Positions 7,901 through 16,000 are shown, counted from the stretch's first letter. The stretch is DNA of 64,000 nt from Streptomyces sp. 549 (GCF_030124175.1 NZ_JASKMT010000006.1:124001-188000); one strand, 5' to 3'. Notes: generated from the sequence alone by a model not told the origin. Numbers and translations are program-made.

Positions 7901-9668
7901 AGCGGACGATCTCCTGGTCGCCGCCGTCCGGGGCGGCACCGGCCAGGTGCAGGGCGGTGACGCGCCCGTCAGCGGTGGTGAGGCGCAGCCGGTAGCCACC
8001 GGAGTGCGTGACGGCCAGCGGGGTGCCGTCGGGGGCGTACTCGAAGGTGACGGTGTTGCCGTTGCGGTCGTACAGCCCCTCCAGCAGGGCGGCCCCGTCC
8101 GCGCCGCCCTGCGGGCCTGCGAACAGGCGCACCACGCCCGTCTCCGGGTCGGTCAGGGTGTAGTCGCCGTTCTCGGCGCGTTCCAGCAGCAGCCGGTCGC
8201 CGTGGGTGGGCTCGGTGGGCACGCCGGGCGCCGGGTGCGGGAACGCCAGCAGCCGCCCGTCCTCGGAGACGAAGACGACGCCCTCGGCGTCCACCTCCAG
8301 CCGCTGGTCGGCGGTGCTCGACCAGGACGGGCCGAACCAGCGCCCCGACCGGTAGCCGGACTCCACCCGCCGCACGAACGCCAGCGGCAGTGCGCCCGGC
8401 AGCGCCACGTCCGTCTGCGGCAGGAACATCCTGCCGGTGGCCAGGTCGATCGGGTCGGTGCCTCCGGACTCCTTGTTCTCGTCCTTCTTCGCGTGCGACT
8501 TGGGATCGTCTCCGTTGAGGTTCTTGCGTCCGGCGCCGGACGGAACCTCCGCCGGGGTCTTCGCGAGTTTGCGCGGCAGGCCGGCGCCCTTGGGGCCGAT
8601 CAGCTCAGGCGCGAGACGGCCGATGCCCTCTGCCCGGTCCCGCTCGAAGGCGTCCCATGCGCCCTGGAGCGCGGGCATGGGGTCCTTGGCGAGTTGCACG
8701 AGCCCGGTGGCGGTGCTGTTGAGGTTCGTGGCGTACTCGGCGGGGTGGGTGAGGTTGTAGGGGTCGGCCATGTTCATGCTGCGGGCGAACGAGAGGACTC
8801 CCGCGGTCCCCTTCAGGGCCCCGAACGCCAGATGGTCGGCGTCCACCCTCAGCCCGGTGATGCCCTGTTCCGCCTGCTCGGCGTAGGAGGGCATCGGCGG
8901 CGCCTCGTCCCGGGCGGCGCGCAGGCTGGCGGCGGCGGTGCGCTGGGCGCTGTCGCGCTGTGTGCGCGCCTCGGCGAGCATCTCCTGCGCGGCCTCGATG
9001 TCGGCCGTGCCCGGATCCTTGAACGCGCCCGGCTTCTTGGGCAGATCGGCCGGGTCGCGCTTGTCGGCGGCGGTGCCGTTGTACTTCTCCACCGCGTCGT
9101 TGTAGGTGTTCACCGCCTCGTTGTGCGCGGTGCGCGCGGCCTCGGACGCCTTGACGCCCTTGTTGTACTTCGCCAGCGCCTCCTTGGCCTGGCCCTGGGC
9201 CCACTCCACCGTTCCGGCGAAGTCCCGCAGCGCCTTCGCCGCCTTCTCGCAGGCGTCCGCCGCCTTGAACCACTTCTTCGGCTCGACCGACACCTTCTCC
9301 CGGAACGCGTCGGCCGCCTGCCCCTTCAGCCGGGAGGAGTCCAGCGCCTTCAGTCCCTGGCCGACGCTGTTGAACGACTTCTTCAGGTCGTCGAGATGAC
9401 CGGCCGTGGCGCGCAGCTTCGACGAGCTGCCGTGGACGAGCTTGTTCGGCTCCTCCGTCTCGCCGAGCTGCAACTCGGCGACGTCCGCGCCGAGTCGGTT
9501 GGCCGTCGACTTCGACTTGTCACGTATCCAGTCCGCGCCGCCGTCCCAGCCGACGTCCTCGGCCCGGTCGGCCGTCCACTCGCCGGCGTCGTCAACGAAC
9601 TCGCCGACCTTCTCCTTGCCCTTGTCGATCCAGCCACCGACCGGTCCGAGCAGATCTCCCGCGCCCAT
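4926..9668 (-). CDS. RHS-repeat polymorphic toxin with HExxH metallopeptidase tip
   Basis: A 1580-aa contact-dependent or type VII-secreted toxin. Residues 1 to about 330 are helical and WXG100/LXG-like. Around 415-450 comes the DUF6531 start of the RHS shell (PIDLATGRMFLPQTDVALPG). Residues about 450-1420 hold dozens of YD/RHS repeats (YxxxGxLxxxTDPxG). The core ends with the conserved DPLGLAP, after which the tip is unique (about 1445-1580; 4926-5336). The tip contains HERMH at 1535-1539 and later Glu residues (YEDAAYASE) that could be the third zinc ligand, so a gluzincin-like zinc peptidase is likely. GC drops sharply at about 5340, exactly at the tip, a sign of tip exchange. The ATG at 9668 overlaps the upstream stop as ATGA; the downstream gene overlaps its stop. 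Peptidase activity is inferred from the motif. Confidence 0.9.
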   Translation of the reverse strand: MGAGDLLGPVGGWIDKGKEKVGEFVDDAGEWTADRAEDVGWDGGADWIRDKSKSTANRLGADVAELQLGETEEPNKLVHGSSSKLRATAGHLDDLKKSFNSVGQGLKALDSSRLKGQAADAFREKVSVEPKKWFKAADACEKAAKALRDFAGTVEWAQGQAKEALAKYNKGVKASEAARTAHNEAVNTYNDAVEKYNGTAADKRDPADLPKKPGAFKDPGTADIEAAQEMLAEARTQRDSAQRTAAASLRAARDEAPPMPSYAEQAEQGITGLRVDADHLAFGALKGTAGVLSFARSMNMADPYNLTHPAEYATNLNSTATGLVQLAKDPMPALQGAWDAFERDRAEGIGRLAPELIGPKGAGLPRKLAKTPAEVPSGAGRKNLNGDDPKSHAKKDENKESGGTDPIDLATGRMFLPQTDVALPGALPLAFVRRVESGYRSGRWFGPSWSSTADQRLEVDAEGVVFVSEDGRLLAFPHPAPGVPTEPTHGDRLLLERAENGDYTLTDPETGVVRLFAGPQGGADGAALLEGLYDRNGNTVTFEYAPDGTPLAVTHSGGYRLRLTTADGRVTALHLAGAAPDGGDQEIVRYGYTDGNLTSVTNSSGLPLRFDYDDEQRVIAWTDTNNRRYDYVYDNNDRCIAEGGTEGHLAIRLAYDERDERTGHRVTTLTTSAGHTTRHLIDGNGNVTAVTDPLGHTTYTRQDRRGRPLERTDALGRTTTYEWDTQGNLTRATRPDGRSVTLDVNSLGLPEAVTDVEGSRWQYGYDERGNRVTATDPTGAETRYTYDGSGHLTSVTDPLGAVTRVRCDTAGLPVEITDPVGAVTGYQRDRFGRVTTVTDPTGAVTHLAWNVEGKLLARTAPDGTHERWTYDGEGNCTTHTDPHGGTTTFEYTHFDQLAARTGPDGVRHTFEHDAELRLTRVTNPQGLTWDYTYDPSGRLTSETDFDDRTLTYEHDPVGRLTARTNPLGQTVTLTHGLLDEVQRTDADGAVTTYTYDVAGRLLGAANDDGELVYHRDRAGRVKAETSNGRTTSFGYDGLGRRTRRVTPMGAVTTYTHDAAGRRTGMTVAGRRVDFALDAIGRHTGRRVGPGLALAQQWDPAGRLTEQTALGGPDAHLLTRRTYHWRADGYLTGIDDTGESAGTGSRRFTLDPAGRVTAVHADGWSESYAYDEAGNQTHATWPHTHPGTEATGPRTYTGTRVTGAGRVRYTYDAAGRLTQRTKTRLSRKPDTWHYTYDAHDRLTHLTTPDGTRWRYRYDPLGRRTAKQRLGGDVGGTGGEAVVEEVQFTWDGATLVEQTTTSPDLPHPVTLTWDHHGLHPLTQTERLTDATTQTEIDSRFLAIVTDLVGTPTHLVDEAGHTAWHTRTTLWGTTTWNRDATAHTPLRFPGQYHDPETGGLHHNHFRHYDPETARYTTPDPLGLAPAPNPAAYVHNPLTWTDPLGLAPCSSEPSRPDLLERRESNTGPFSELEVAMQKRVVVQAANQAGVGLDGVTVKIDRDPDLIGKGLYGHTSPDRVITLYPDAFSTMENLVKTIGHERMHVMQIDLHGPSRTHAQQMQYEDAAYASEYQFWNHYKGRLGDE

Positions 9669-10198
9669 CAGTCCTGCTCCCCCTGCGTGCTGCGGATGCC
9701 TAGCTCCGGATCGCCGGTGTCCTTCCAGGACTGCTTGATGTCAGCGACGGCCTGGTCCCTGGACTCCTGGCTGTAGTCCGGGGCGTCCGGGGTCAGGAGT
9801 TCCTTCCAGCCCTGCTTCTCGATCTCCTCCTCGGTGAGGTGGGGATTGCCCGTGGGGGAGACGGCGTTGGCGACGATCTTGAAGGTGCCCTCCCGGTAAC
9901 GGTCCTCCTCCCAGGTCATGCCCGCTGCCAGGCCGAGCCGCCGGGCGAGCTGGTTCGCGTCCTGGACCAGGGCGCGCACGCCCCACTCCCAGCGGTCGCA
10001 GAACCCGTCGAAGGCGTCCGCGACCTCGCTGCTGCCGGCCTCCATCTTCGTCAGCGCCAGGCCACCGACGCCGGAGCCCGTACGCGACCCTGTGACGCCT
10101 CCGATGTCGGCCAGCTCGTCCATCGCGCCGCGCAGCCCGTTGGTGATCAGGGCCACCGCCTCAGGGCTGATGTCGAGGTCGTCCTCGCCGCCGCTCAT
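9668..10198 (-). CDS. WXG100/ESX-like partner of the RHS toxin
   Basis: A 176-aa, largely helical and acidic protein with no signal peptide or membrane segment. The N-terminal 110 residues (ISPEAVALITNGLRGAMDELADI..; FCDRWEWGVRALVQDANQLARRLG) have the length and heptad pattern of WXG100-superfamily proteins that accompany type VII-secreted toxins. The C-terminal 60 residues are polar. It overlaps both neighbours by ATGA junctions, so it is made together with the SseB-like protein and the toxin. A role as chaperone or co-secreted partner of the toxin's N-terminus is inferred. No T7SS membrane genes lie in the window, so export must use machinery encoded elsewhere. Confidence 0.7.
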   Translation of the reverse strand: MSGGEDDLDISPEAVALITNGLRGAMDELADIGGVTGSRTGSGVGGLALTKMEAGSSEVADAFDGFCDRWEWGVRALVQDANQLARRLGLAAGMTWEEDRYREGTFKIVANAVSPTGNPHLTEEEIEKQGWKELLTPDAPDYSQESRDQAVADIKQSWKDTGDPELGIRSTQGEQD

Positions 10199-10680
10199 CG
10201 GACCGTGCCAGACGCGTTGTCCCCGGTGGTGTGCCCGGAGTTGTCCGCGGAGGCGCTCCCCCCGGACGTCTGCACGGCTGCCACGTCGGGCAGATCCACC
10301 GCGGCTGCGTCGGGCACGATGCCCTGCACGGGCGGGAACATCATCGAGCCGTTCTCGTCGGCCACGTTGAGGGCCACCCCTGCGGGCCCCTCCAGCGCGG
10401 GCACCACCACGTCAAGCAGCCGGGCGCCCAGGATCTCGCGGTACTCCGGCTCCGCGCCGGGTTCGTCCCCGCGCGCGGTCGTGAACCGGGCGTACGCCGC
10501 GCTGTCGGTGAACGCGTACACCCACCGGATGCCGCCCATCGAGGCGGACATGAAACCGCCGTCGATCACGGGCGCAAAAACCGGCGTTCGCCGGAACTCC
10601 CCCAGCAGCACCGCCGGTTCGGTCGTCCCGGCCCGCACGCCTGCTATGTGCTCCGTCAACTCCACGGCTGTCCCCCGCAC
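10195..10680 (-). CDS. SseB-like domain protein, first gene of the toxin operon
   Basis: A 161-aa protein starting with GTG at 10680. Residues about 8-110 (ELTEHIAGVRAG..VLLGEFRRTPVFAPV; WVYAFTDSAAYARFTTARG) resemble the SseB N-terminal domain found in many actinobacterial proteins linked to ESX loci. The last 40 residues are a low-complexity Ser/Thr/Gly/Asn tail. The stop overlaps the next start by 4 bases. It heads the operon SseB-like, WXG100-like, RHS toxin, immunity. Its exact job is unknown; SseB-like proteins in such operons are thought to assist secretion. Confidence 0.7.
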   Translation of the reverse strand: MRGTAVELTEHIAGVRAGTTEPAVLLGEFRRTPVFAPVIDGGFMSASMGGIRWVYAFTDSAAYARFTTARGDEPGAEPEYREILGARLLDVVVPALEGPAGVALNVADENGSMMFPPVQGIVPDAAAVDLPDVAAVQTSGGSASADNSGHTTGDNASGTVR

Positions 10681-11380
10681 CCCTCGGTCCCCCCGACAGG
10701 GCAGAACGCTAGCGCGAACTGCGGGGTCACGTCACAGCAGCGAACGGCACTGTGGCGAAGCCCATGCCGGGTGGTTGGGTGCGGGGGCACGGGGCCGGGG
10801 AGTTGGGAGCGCGTTCACGCGGGTGGTGGGCCGAGGCTTGTGGGAGCTTGCTGGCGTCGGCTGGCACCTGCGTCGCGATACCGCACTCCCTCTTCTACGC
10901 GACACACATGCGCCGTCCGTCAGTACCGCGACCAGGCCACTCCCCGCAAGGACAGCGCCCTCCGGGTTTGAGACCACCAGAGTGTGCTCGTCCTCGCCGA
11001 GCGTGCCGGCCAAGGGGCCGGTTGCTGGGCGCTATCGAGCTCAGACGACAGACCTGACAATGAACTCACCCCGACCGGTGCACCCTCAACTGGGCTCTCG
11101 TACAGCCCGCGAATCTGTCGAGCGCGGATAACCGCGCTACCCCTGCGCACCTTCTGCAAGTTACGCGGTGGGCCGGTTCGAATGGCGTCAAGCACCAAAG
11201 CCGCACTCACCCTCGAGCGGTAACATTGAAGTACCTAATCATCCTCAGAAGCCGAACAAGGGCAAGTTGACACACCTCTTTGAGAGTGGGAGTGTCCTCC
11301 CTGACCAGGTCACTTTTCGGGGATCTCCAGCCCGGCGCCACTGCCGGATTATCAGCGGAGATGCAAGAGGTTGGGGGAAG
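10681..11380. other. 700-bp non-coding interval upstream of the toxin operon
   Basis: It must contain the promoter of the minus-strand toxin operon and that of the plus-strand peptide gene at 11381. The open frames here show no recognisable protein and no convincing ribosome site. From about 11220 rightward the composition becomes less GC-rich, continuous with the small-peptide genes that follow. I see no repeat or RNA gene. Confidence 0.5.
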
Positions 11381-11809
11381 ATGCGAACGTTCGCAACCGG
11401 CAGGTATTTTGACCGACGATCATTTGCCGCACTGGCATTTCTCCTTGCGACAATTCTGACCGCGGCGCAGTCGAGCCCGGCGCAGGCGGCAGCGATGAAG
11501 AAGGTCTGTGCGCCCAAGAAGTGCGTAAAGGTGAAGAAGTCCAGGATCTGCTACCCGGGAGACGGGTGCGGGAAGCGCGCTTACCGGGAACTACCGGCGA
11601 CTACTTACTGCTCTTCTTCGGTTGGATGCGTCTCGTACAAAGGGAAGAAGTACAGATTCGTCGGGGGCACCAAGATGACGCCGGAGCAACAAACGCAGGC
11701 ACAGAAGTGTGCGGCAGGGCTCGGCGTCGCTGGCCTCGGCTTCATCGGCGCCGGGCCAACTGGCGTTACTATTCTTGGTGTCGTCGTTTCTGCATGGGGG
11801 TGCTCATAG
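11381..11809 (+). CDS. secreted cysteine-rich small protein, bacteriocin-like
   Basis: A 142-aa protein from the ATG at 11381 with GGGGGAAG just upstream. The first 36 residues are a Sec signal peptide (RRSFAALAFLLATILTAA, then SSPAQAA). The mature part starts with a Lys/Cys-rich region (KKVCAPKKCVKVKKSRICYPGDGC), has a second Cys pair (YCSSSVGC), a KYRFVGG segment, and ends with a glycine-rich hydrophobic stretch (GLGVAGLGFIGAG..VTILGVVVSAWGC). Basic, disulfide-capable head plus GxxxG hydrophobic tail recalls membrane-active peptides, but I do not recognise a family. The downstream membrane-protein gene overlaps its stop. GC is lower than in the core, suggesting transfer. Antimicrobial function is only a hypothesis. 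Confidence 0.65.
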   Translation: MRTFATGRYFDRRSFAALAFLLATILTAAQSSPAQAAAMKKVCAPKKCVKVKKSRICYPGDGCGKRAYRELPATTYCSSSVGCVSYKGKKYRFVGGTKMTPEQQTQAQKCAAGLGVAGLGFIGAGPTGVTILGVVVSAWGCS

Positions 11810-12018
11810 TGGATCTCAGGGGCCCGGCCAGTGGGCAGAAGGGTCCGACCCCCAAGTTCAGCTTCTTGATGGCGGTGCTGTTTACTCTGCTCGCCGTCTG
11901 GGTTTCGAGCGACAATCTCGCGTACACAGCGGCACTACTAGGTATTGCGGCGATCTGGGCGACTCAAGGAGTAATCTCGGTACGCAAGACGCGCCGCCTA
12001 AGAAGTCAGTCGAAATGA
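11809..12018 (+). CDS. two-TM small membrane protein coupled to the secreted peptide
   Basis: 69 aa from a GTG that overlaps the upstream TAG (TAGTG), with a GGGGGTG ribosome-site-like run just before; an ATG at 11794 in the same frame would add five residues. Two membrane spans are evident (FLMAVLFTLLAVWVSS and YTAALLGIAAIWATQGVI), followed by a basic tail (RKTRRLRSQSK) that should stay in the cytoplasm. No family recognised. Its coupling to the secreted Cys-rich protein fits either an immunity protein or a helper; a perfect terminator follows 14 bases after the stop, closing a two-gene operon. Confidence 0.6.
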   Translation: MDLRGPASGQKGPTPKFSFLMAVLFTLLAVWVSSDNLAYTAALLGIAAIWATQGVISVRKTRRLRSQSK

Positions 12019-12032
12019 ACTGATCCGTAGTC

Positions 12033-12083
12033 ACACAAGGGACCGCAACCGCTCCTCAGCAGAGTGACTGCGGTCCCTTGTGT
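12033..12083 (+). terminator. perfect 15-bp hairpin terminator
   Basis: The arms at 12033-12047 (ACACAAGGGACCGCA) and 12069-12083 are exact reverse complements around a 21-nt loop. It ends the peptide/membrane-protein operon. Confidence 0.75.
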
Positions 12084-12169
12084 CGCGTGCTACGAGGCGA
12101 ACTTCTTCGCTATTCCTGACGTGACGGGCCAGCTTATCCGACGTGCCGAGACGACTGGAGGAAACCCAA

Positions 12170-12400
12170 GTGTGCCGAGACATCAGAGTCAACGTGCTGG
12201 GTGAAATAACTGACGGGGAGGAGCGCGGGCGCTACGTGATCATCAAGAGAATGAATGACGTGCCGTCGAGCTTCCTCGTACTTCTCTTTCTTGACCCCGA
12301 CCATGCAACAGGACTGGGTGATTACTGGGTGGAGAGTTACGAGGCCCTCGAGGAGTTCTTCGCGGAGTGCCGCTGGGAGGTGTGCTGGAGCGATGATTGA
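12170..12400 (+). CDS. small acidic hypothetical protein
   Basis: 76 aa from GTG at 12170, chosen because GGAGG sits 8 bases upstream; an earlier GTG at 12143 lacks one. The protein is acidic with a hydrophobic centre (PSSFLVLLFLDP) and an aromatic, acidic end (DYWVESYEALEEFFAECRWEV). No signal peptide. Family not recognised. It lies alone between a terminator and the convergent XRE regulator; an overlapping ATG at 12393 opens a frame that soon becomes antisense to the regulator and is not called. Confidence 0.5.
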   Translation: MCRDIRVNVLGEITDGEERGRYVIIKRMNDVPSSFLVLLFLDPDHATGLGDYWVESYEALEEFFAECRWEVCWSDD

Positions 12401-12512
12401 CCCAATTCCGTCGCATGTTCTGCAATTCGACGCGACCATGGGCTCCACCGTGGACCGCGCGTGCGGCGCGCGGCAGCGAACCGCTCCCAGCAACCCGACG
12501 TGGCGAGCGGTT

Positions 12513-13500
12513 TCAGCCGGCGCTCTCGGCCTGTGCCAAGGCGTGCCGGTATTCCTGTGTCCACTCGGCTACATGCTGGTCCGGAGGCAGTCCTGCGAGC
12601 CCGGCTCGGAGATTCGCCTTGGCGTCCGCGTGGTCGCCCAGGGCGAGGTGGGCCAAGCCGATCCCCATGCGGGAGAACGTCGGTGTCAGCCAGTACGCCG
12701 TCCCCGGCGGTGTTGTGTTCCCGGCGGAGCCCGCAAGGTCGCCCGCCTCTCCCAGCAGTCGCCTGGCGTGTTCACGTTCCCCCAGCAGCGCGTAACCGTG
12801 CGCGGCCTGCACTGCGTCACCGACGCGGTGCGGCGCCAGGGGTGTGGTAGGCGGTGAGGAACCAGCGCAGGACAGCACGCGGACGATCCTGCTGGCGGGC
12901 GAGATAGCCCTTGAAGTTGGCGGCCTGCGCGGCGAGGACGCCGTCGTTGACATCATCGGCGCGGTCCTCGGCCTCGGTGAGCCATCGCGCGGCTTCCGCG
13001 TCGTTCCTCGCCTCTGCGTGCAACCACCCCATGAACTGGACCCATTCCGCCGCCACCCGGTGCAGCCCTTGCGCGTGCGGGCCTCGCACCTCCCGGGCCA
13101 GCTGCTCCACGGTCTCCCACTGGACGGCGGTGACCGGCAGCATCGCGGCGGCGGACACGGCGTCGTCGAGTCGGCGTTGAGCGGCCAGCACAGCTGCGAA
13201 GGCCTCCACCGTCTCAGCGTCGACGCGAGCGGGATGAGCCACCCCGTGGGCCATCCGCTCATGGTCGTCGGGGGTGAGCAGCGCCAAAGTGCCGTCGGCA
13301 CCCAGTAGTCGGTTCAGGGCCGCGACCAACTGAGGGGACGGTTCCTGCTTCCCGTTCAGGACGCGCGAGAGGTACGCGACGTCGTAGCTGAGCGCACGGG
13401 CGGCCCCTCTTATGGTCATGCCGTTGGTCTCAAGCGCAGCGCGAGCTTTGGCAGCGAAGTCCTTCACGCGAATCTCCGGGCAGCCGTTGACTGTTGACAC
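12513..13500 (-). pseudogene. XRE-family regulator with TPR-like C-terminal domain, one-base frameshift
   Basis: The first 215 or so residues from ATG 13500 contain an N-terminal helix-turn-helix (TIRGAARALSYDVAYLSRVLNGKQEPS) and helical repeats (AVLAAQRRLDDAVSAAA.., AAEWVQFMGWLHAEARND). After AYHTP the frame runs into a stop at 12817. The next frame continues the protein without a gap (LAPHRVGDAVQAAHGYALLGERE..) to the stop at 12513. One C missing from the C run opposite 12839-12842 explains the break. Repaired, it would be about 328 aa, the usual size of these Streptomyces DNA-binding TPR regulators. Its own start region carries a palindrome (13486-13524), suggesting autoregulation. Real loss or a homopolymer error. 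Confidence 0.75.
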
Positions 13501-13524
13501 CCAGCGTAGTCAACAGCAGTCAAC
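13486..13524. promoter_or_regulatory. inverted repeat at the XRE start, likely operator
   Basis: GTTGACTGTTGAC (13486-13498) is followed by AGTCAACAGCAGTCAAC (13508-13524), an inverted repeat built from GTTGAC units. It overlaps the start of the XRE gene and faces the three small plus-strand genes. Autoregulation by the XRE protein is inferred. Confidence 0.5.
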
Positions 13525-13879
13525 TGGTGAGCACGATCGCGGAAGGCGAAGGCTGGGCGGCAAGTACCCCCGCGACGGGTGGAGCCGTCCGGGGGCGTGG
13601 CCAACCTGAGGAAAGCAGGTCGACGTGGGCATTGTCCTCCGTCTCGTCATCTGGTGGCGAGCGTGCGTACCAGGCGGCCACCAGTGCCGTCGAGGGACCT
13701 CGTGCTGCTCATCGCCGCGCCGCCCGTTCAGCGCGGCGGCCCCCTACCGCCCAGCACCCACCCGACGCCCTGCCACCCCCACTCGCCTGGCGCACCCGCC
13801 GCGCCCGGCCCGTCGGACAGCGCCCGCCTGCCGGCACTCCGGGCGTCACCGGAACGTGATCGACGGCGATGCAACCGTG
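13525..13879. other. 355-bp interval between operator and small-gene operon
   Basis: No recognisable gene on either strand; probably the leader of the three small plus-strand genes. It is very GC-rich and contains no obvious hairpin or repeat. Confidence 0.4.
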
Positions 13880-14005
13880 ATGGTGCGCCCCTACGTGTTG
13901 GCGCATGAGCAGGCCGAGCGTCGTACCGCTCCGGCGCTGGCGCTCGACGGGGTGGACGTGGGCCCGTGGGTCATCCACGGCATGCGGGTGGGGGGCACTC
14001 GATGA
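13880..14005 (+). CDS. small hypothetical protein (41 aa)
   Basis: ATG at 13880 opens a 41-residue peptide (VRPYVLAHEQAERR..LALDGVDVGPWVIHG) of a type I recall seeing repeatedly in Streptomyces beside XRE regulators. The stop overlaps the next ATG (ATGA), so three small genes are coupled. No membrane segment or signal. Function unknown. Confidence 0.5.
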   Translation: MVRPYVLAHEQAERRTAPALALDGVDVGPWVIHGMRVGGTR

Positions 14006-14196
14006 TCGGTGACGTTCTGAGGCACGCCTGGACGGCCTTCGTGAGTACGGGTCTGCCCGTACTCACCATCGTCGCCGTGACGGGCGGGCTGTCCGGGGCC
14101 TGGCTGCGCCTCGCCCAGCAGCACGGGGCTTCCGCCCGGCAGCGCGTGCGCTCCGCCCAGCAGCACGTACACGTGCGCTCCGGTGGTGTCCGGTGA
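14002..14196 (+). CDS. small single-span membrane protein (64 aa)
   Basis: ATG at 14002 overlaps the previous stop. One membrane span (AFVSTGLPVLTIVAVTGGLSGAWL) is followed by a basic cytoplasmic tail (RLAQQHGASARQRVRSAQQ). The next gene's GTG overlaps its stop. Family unknown; it is the middle member of a three-gene coupled set. Confidence 0.5.
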   Translation: MIGDVLRHAWTAFVSTGLPVLTIVAVTGGLSGAWLRLAQQHGASARQRVRSAQQHVHVRSGGVR

Positions 14197-14417
14197 GCGT
14201 TCGCGACGACGTCTGCGGCGCGTGCCGACCCGCCTGGTTGCAGTTGCCGCCCGCGTGCGCGGCGCGGTTCGCGTGCGTTCTCCAGCGCGCGCATCACGGC
14301 AGCCACCAGGACCTCACCGGCCACACCTGGTACGTCACCACCGAGTTGGCGGAGGCCCTCGCGGTGGACCTCGCGGCCCACCGGCTGCGCAACCTGGCCG
14401 AGGAAGCGCGCGGGTAG
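14193..14417 (+). CDS. small cysteine-containing hypothetical protein (74 aa)
   Basis: GTG at 14193 overlaps the upstream stop by four bases. The protein begins VRDDVCGACRPAW with a CxxC, holds two more Cys (PACAARFAC), and includes HHGSHQDLTGHTWYV. Possible metal-binding. The spacing and overlaps show it is translated with the two genes before it. Function unknown. Confidence 0.5.
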   Translation: MSVRDDVCGACRPAWLQLPPACAARFACVLQRAHHGSHQDLTGHTWYVTTELAEALAVDLAAHRLRNLAEEARG

Positions 14418-14599
14418 CCCACGCCCGGAAGCACGATGAGGACACGTCGGCGGGGTGGAGGGGCCCGGCCAGGGCCCTCACAGCCGCAGCACCGGACGGC
14501 CGTCAGGCAGCCGGGTCCCCCGCGCGTCCGCCGGGACATCCGGGCGGGGGGTGCCTCTATGTCTTTCGTCAAGGCACCCTTGCCGGGTTTTGGGTGGTT

Positions 14600-16000
14600 C
14601 GGGTTGCTGGGGTTATGCGGCGAGCTCGACGGCTCTGGGTGTGCGGGATTCGTAGAAGGTGCCGTCGCGGAGCATGGCGAACAGGACGCTGATGCGTTGG
14701 CGGGCGAGGCGGAGGAGGGCCTGGGTGTGGGTCTTGCCGCGGGCTCGCTGACGGTCGTAGTAGGTGCGGGAGGCCGGGTCGGCGTTCATGCAGGCGAAGG
14801 CGGAGAGGAACATGGCGCGTTTGAGCTGCCGGTTTCCGCCTCGGGGTGCGTGCTCGCCGTGGATCGAGGTGCCCGACGACTTGGTGGTCGGGGCGAGGCC
14901 GGCGTAGGAGGCGAGGTGGGCGGCGGTGGGGAAGCTGGTGCCGTCGCCGACGGTGACCAGCAGGACGGCGGCGGTCCTGACGCCGACGCCGGGCATTGAC
15001 GTCAGGACCGGGAAAGAGGGTGGGCCTCCAGCAGGGTATTGATCTGGGCTTCCATGGCCCGGCGCTGGGTGTGGACGGCGGCGAGCGAGGCGGCCAGGGA
15101 GGGCACGACGATGTCGAGGGTGCCGGTGCCGGGCACGACGACGGTCTGTTCGTCGAGCGCGTCGAAGACGTCGTCGATCAGCCGAGTGGCCATGCGCGGG
15201 GCCTTGGGCCGGATCAGTTCGACGAGTCTGCGGCGGCCGGCTTTGCGCAGGGCGGCCGGGGAGCCGTAGCGCTCCAGCAGCCAGGTGACGGCCTGGTGGT
15301 CGAGGCGGGGGCCGAGGACTCGTTCCAGGCTGGGGTGGAACTGGGTGAGCAGGCCGCGTATCCGGTTGCTGGTGCGGGTGGCCTCGGCGGCGAGGTCCTG
15401 GTCGAAGCCGACGAGCACGGTGAGCTCGGCGGTGATCTCGTCGGTGAGCTCCAGCGAGCGCAGGGTGTGGGGCATGGTGCGGGCGGCGTCCGCGATGACC
15501 GCGGCGTCCTTCGCGTCGGTCTTGGCCTCACCCGGGTAGGGGTCGGCGATCCCGCGCATCGCCAGTCCGGGCAGGTAAGCGACCTGGCAGCCCGCATCGC
15601 GGGCGACGGTCAGGGGCAGGGCGCCGATGGAAGCGGGCTGGTCCACGATCACCAGCACGGTGCCGAACTTCGCGGTCAGCTTGTCGAAGACGGCCCGCAG
15701 CTTCGGTTCGCTGTTGGGCAGCTGCTTATCGAAGACCTTCTTCCCGGCCGGGGTCAGCCCGTGCCCGTGGTGAGCACTCTTGCCGACGTCCAGGCCGAGG
15801 AACACGCCCACGTCTTCGGTGTCGAACATGCCGCCCTTCCAGGGGTGTTGACGGTGCCGGCCTCGGCGTCGGTGTCGTACTCGCGCATCCACGTTATGCA
15901 GACCTGCCATCCGCGAGCTGTCCGGCATTGCGCCGGACCGGGTGGCGGCCGGACCTCTGATCAGCGTCTCCGACGGCACCTCCCGGACCCGGTGACACCA
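14600..16000 (-). mobile_element. IS110-family insertion sequence (ends not resolved)
   Basis: The element is recognised by its transposase (14613-15829). IS110 elements lack terminal inverted repeats, so the ends cannot be read with certainty; the given limits are estimates. About 170 bp of non-coding DNA lies upstream of the recombinase, where IS110-group elements encode their bridge RNA. Immediately beyond is a Tap-like hydrolase remnant. Confidence 0.6.
14613..15829 (-). pseudogene. IS110-family transposase, split by a one-base deletion
   Basis: From ATG 15829 the first part has the RuvC-like DEDD fold start (VFLGLDVGKSAHHGHGLT), IVDQPA, and TDAKDAAVIADAAR, ending out of frame after LEAHPL. 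The second part (MPGVGVRTAAVLLV.., SYAGLAP.., APRGGNRQLKRAMFLSAF, YYDRQRARGKTHTQALLRLARQ) is the Transposase_20 domain and stops at 14613. One T missing from the run opposite 15013-15015 would join them (HPL-F-PVLTSMPGVG) into about 405 aa, a normal length. The longer upstream frame before 15829 is not transposase-like. It is inactive as read. Confidence 0.85.

Noticed and set aside
5376..9776. Long plus-strand frames opposite the RHS gene
   Set aside because: Gly/Val-rich antisense reading of repeated RHS codons; no motif or ribosome site.
12393..12512. Frame from the ATG overlapping the 76-aa gene stop
   Set aside because: It opens MIDPIPSHVLQF but soon reads antisense to the XRE gene with no family resemblance.
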